Assembly (NCBI GenBank): GCA_903873045.1
Contig: CAIQND010000469.1
Location: 1 to 5,929 of the forward strand
Source of the DNA: an uncultured Methylococcaceae bacterium
Lineage (GTDB): Bacteria; Pseudomonadota; Gammaproteobacteria; Methylococcales; Methylomonadaceae
DNA length: 5,929 nucleotides
Direction of reading: 5' to 3'
Numbering within the stretch: the first letter of the stretch is position 1; every line of letters begins with the position of its first letter. The position numbers and the translations under genes were made by a program. Of this stretch, positions 4,996 through 5,929 are shown piece by piece. The notes beneath the pieces are model-generated. The model saw only the letters and a program-made list of their open reading frames with translations. It did no database searches and had not been told where the DNA came from.

Positions 4996-5929
4996 ATGAA
5001 AATAATAAATAAGAAAATAAGCATGAGAACTATGTTAGCCCCAAATTTATGTCTATTCATTATGACAATTTTTTTTGGGTTTCCGCAATACGTGATTGCA
5101 ACGCCTAGTCCTGTAGTTGCAATCCATGTTTCTGAGTTGACACAAGCTTTAGAAGCAATGCCTGCACAGTCACCAACACCTAAAGGATTAGGAACTTCGG
5201 GTAATGAATGGTGGTATACGTCATGGCACTATTTTGTGGCGTATGAATCATTGAAAGAAGCACTTCGCTCAGATGGGACACCGTTTGTTGTAGTGAGCGA
5301 CGCAGATATTACGGCGGGCAATCTGCTGTTATCAGATGGATCGCCTCGTTACCCGATATTAATAAGCTTAGCTTCTGAAGCGATTAGCAATACTGAAATC
5401 CCAACTCTTCGTAATTACGTCAATGCAGGTGGTTTTCTTTTCGTTGGTTCATCTGCATTTACGCGTAACCCTGACGGGACTAGCCGAGGAGACTTTGCTT
5501 TGGCTAACGAGATGGGCGTTCACATGGTTAATCCTAGTCTTTTGAACTGGGGTTCAACTATGCAGCTTGAAAAAGTCTTTGACCACCGACTGGTATCCAA
5601 CATTCCAATAGGACTACTCAACTGGCGCCTTCCGTCAAACGCTGACGAAATCCCATGGGGGATAGCGCCAAACTATACATATAATCGAAATCACTATGTT
5701 TGGCAGGTTAGTGTGACTGACGCTACTGTCCTTGCTCAAGAACCTTCAGATCCCCTGTTGGCTATTAAGTCGTATGGCAACGGACAGTTTATCTACCACA
5801 GTGTATCCCAGCCGATTTTGGGGCATGGTGCCTATGATTCGGGCATGTATAATTATCTTATCTTTCGAAATGCAATTGAATGGGCTTTCGAGTCTGCCAA
5901 ACTTCCCATCATCAAACTCAGTCCGTGGC
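4996..5929 (+). CDS. Exported protein of unknown function, amidotransferase-like domain (3' end missing)
   Basis: The frame is open from 4996 to the window edge (311 codons plus one base) with no stop, so the gene is truncated by the window and not necessarily broken. AAAAGGG (4984-4990) is a good ribosome site for this start. In-frame ATGs at 5023 and 5032 lack one. Residues 1-35 look like a signal peptide: basic N-region, hydrophobic core (18-29) and a likely cut after VIA (33-35). The mature part shows alternating strands and helices: VVVSDADI (98-105), YPILISLASEAIS (119-131), IPTLRNYVNAGGFLFVGS (135-152) and later YGNGQFIYHS (260-269). This layout resembles the catalytically dead class I glutamine-amidotransferase-like domains found in beta-galactosidase trimerisation and ThuA-like proteins. 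No nucleophilic Cys follows the AGG strand. It probably acts in the periplasm or outside the cell on, or with, the glycan. A further enzymatic domain may follow beyond the window. Confidence 0.85.
   Translation, partial: MKIINKKISMRTMLAPNLCLFIMTIFFGFPQYVIATPSPVVAIHVSELTQALEAMPAQSPTPKGLGTSGNEWWYTSWHYFVAYESLKEALRSDGTPFVVVSDADITAGNLLLSDGSPRYPILISLASEAISNTEIPTLRNYVNAGGFLFVGSSAFTRNPDGTSRGDFALANEMGVHMVNPSLLNWGSTMQLEKVFDHRLVSNIPIGLLNWRLPSNADEIPWGIAPNYTYNRNHYVWQVSVTDATVLAQEPSDPLLAIKSYGNGQFIYHSVSQPILGHGAYDSGMYNYLIFRNAIEWAFESAKLPIIKLSPW

Overview
The window looks like one end, or an internal boundary, of a cell-surface polysaccharide (O-antigen, capsule or exopolysaccharide) locus from a Gram-negative bacterium. 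A gamma- or betaproteobacterium is my guess. That rests on gene style, Shine-Dalgarno spacing and the kind of sugar genes present, not on any marker gene. All four credible genes lie on the + strand. Their base composition is uneven: the two sugar-nucleotide genes are fairly GC-balanced (35 G+C in the 60 bases 2041-2100), while the acyltransferase gene is AT-rich (13 G+C in 4261-4320). Such patchiness is typical of mosaic surface-polysaccharide loci.

Region 1 (1-1233) has no convincing gene. It is AT-rich and built from repeats. From left to right it holds: a large imperfect inverted repeat (44-76 with 118-150); a 272-bp element bounded by perfect 24-bp inverted repeats and a near-perfect 8-bp flanking duplication, best read as a non-autonomous ISL3-like miniature element (186-457); a roughly 253-bp sequence present twice in direct tandem (551-803 and 804-1057) with about 8-9% divergence; and a 176-bp leader before the first gene.

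Region 2 (1234-3410) is a two-gene operon with an ATGA stop/start overlap. It encodes a Gfo/Idh/MocA-type NAD(P)-dependent sugar dehydrogenase and a PLP-dependent DegT/DnrJ/EryC1/StrS sugar aminotransferase. Together they are expected to oxidise a hydroxyl of a nucleotide-linked sugar to a ketone and then aminate it, as in WbpB/WbpE (WlbA/WlbC) or FdtB-type pathways. The exact sugar cannot be read from the sequence.

Region 3 (3411-4803) is a 253-bp spacer followed by a membrane-bound acyltransferase-3 (OafA-like) protein, likely O-acetylating the glycan. Region 4 (4804-5929) is a 192-bp spacer and then the first 311 codons of an exported protein that runs off the window end. It has a signal peptide and what looks like a non-catalytic glutamine-amidotransferase-like alpha/beta domain. 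Short hairpins without T-tracts lie just after the stops of the aminotransferase and the acyltransferase. With the long spacers, they suggest at least partly separate transcription units.

Nothing here proves a new system. The most noteworthy items are the miniature ISL3-like element, the diverged tandem duplication in front of the operon, and the unassigned exported protein at the right edge.
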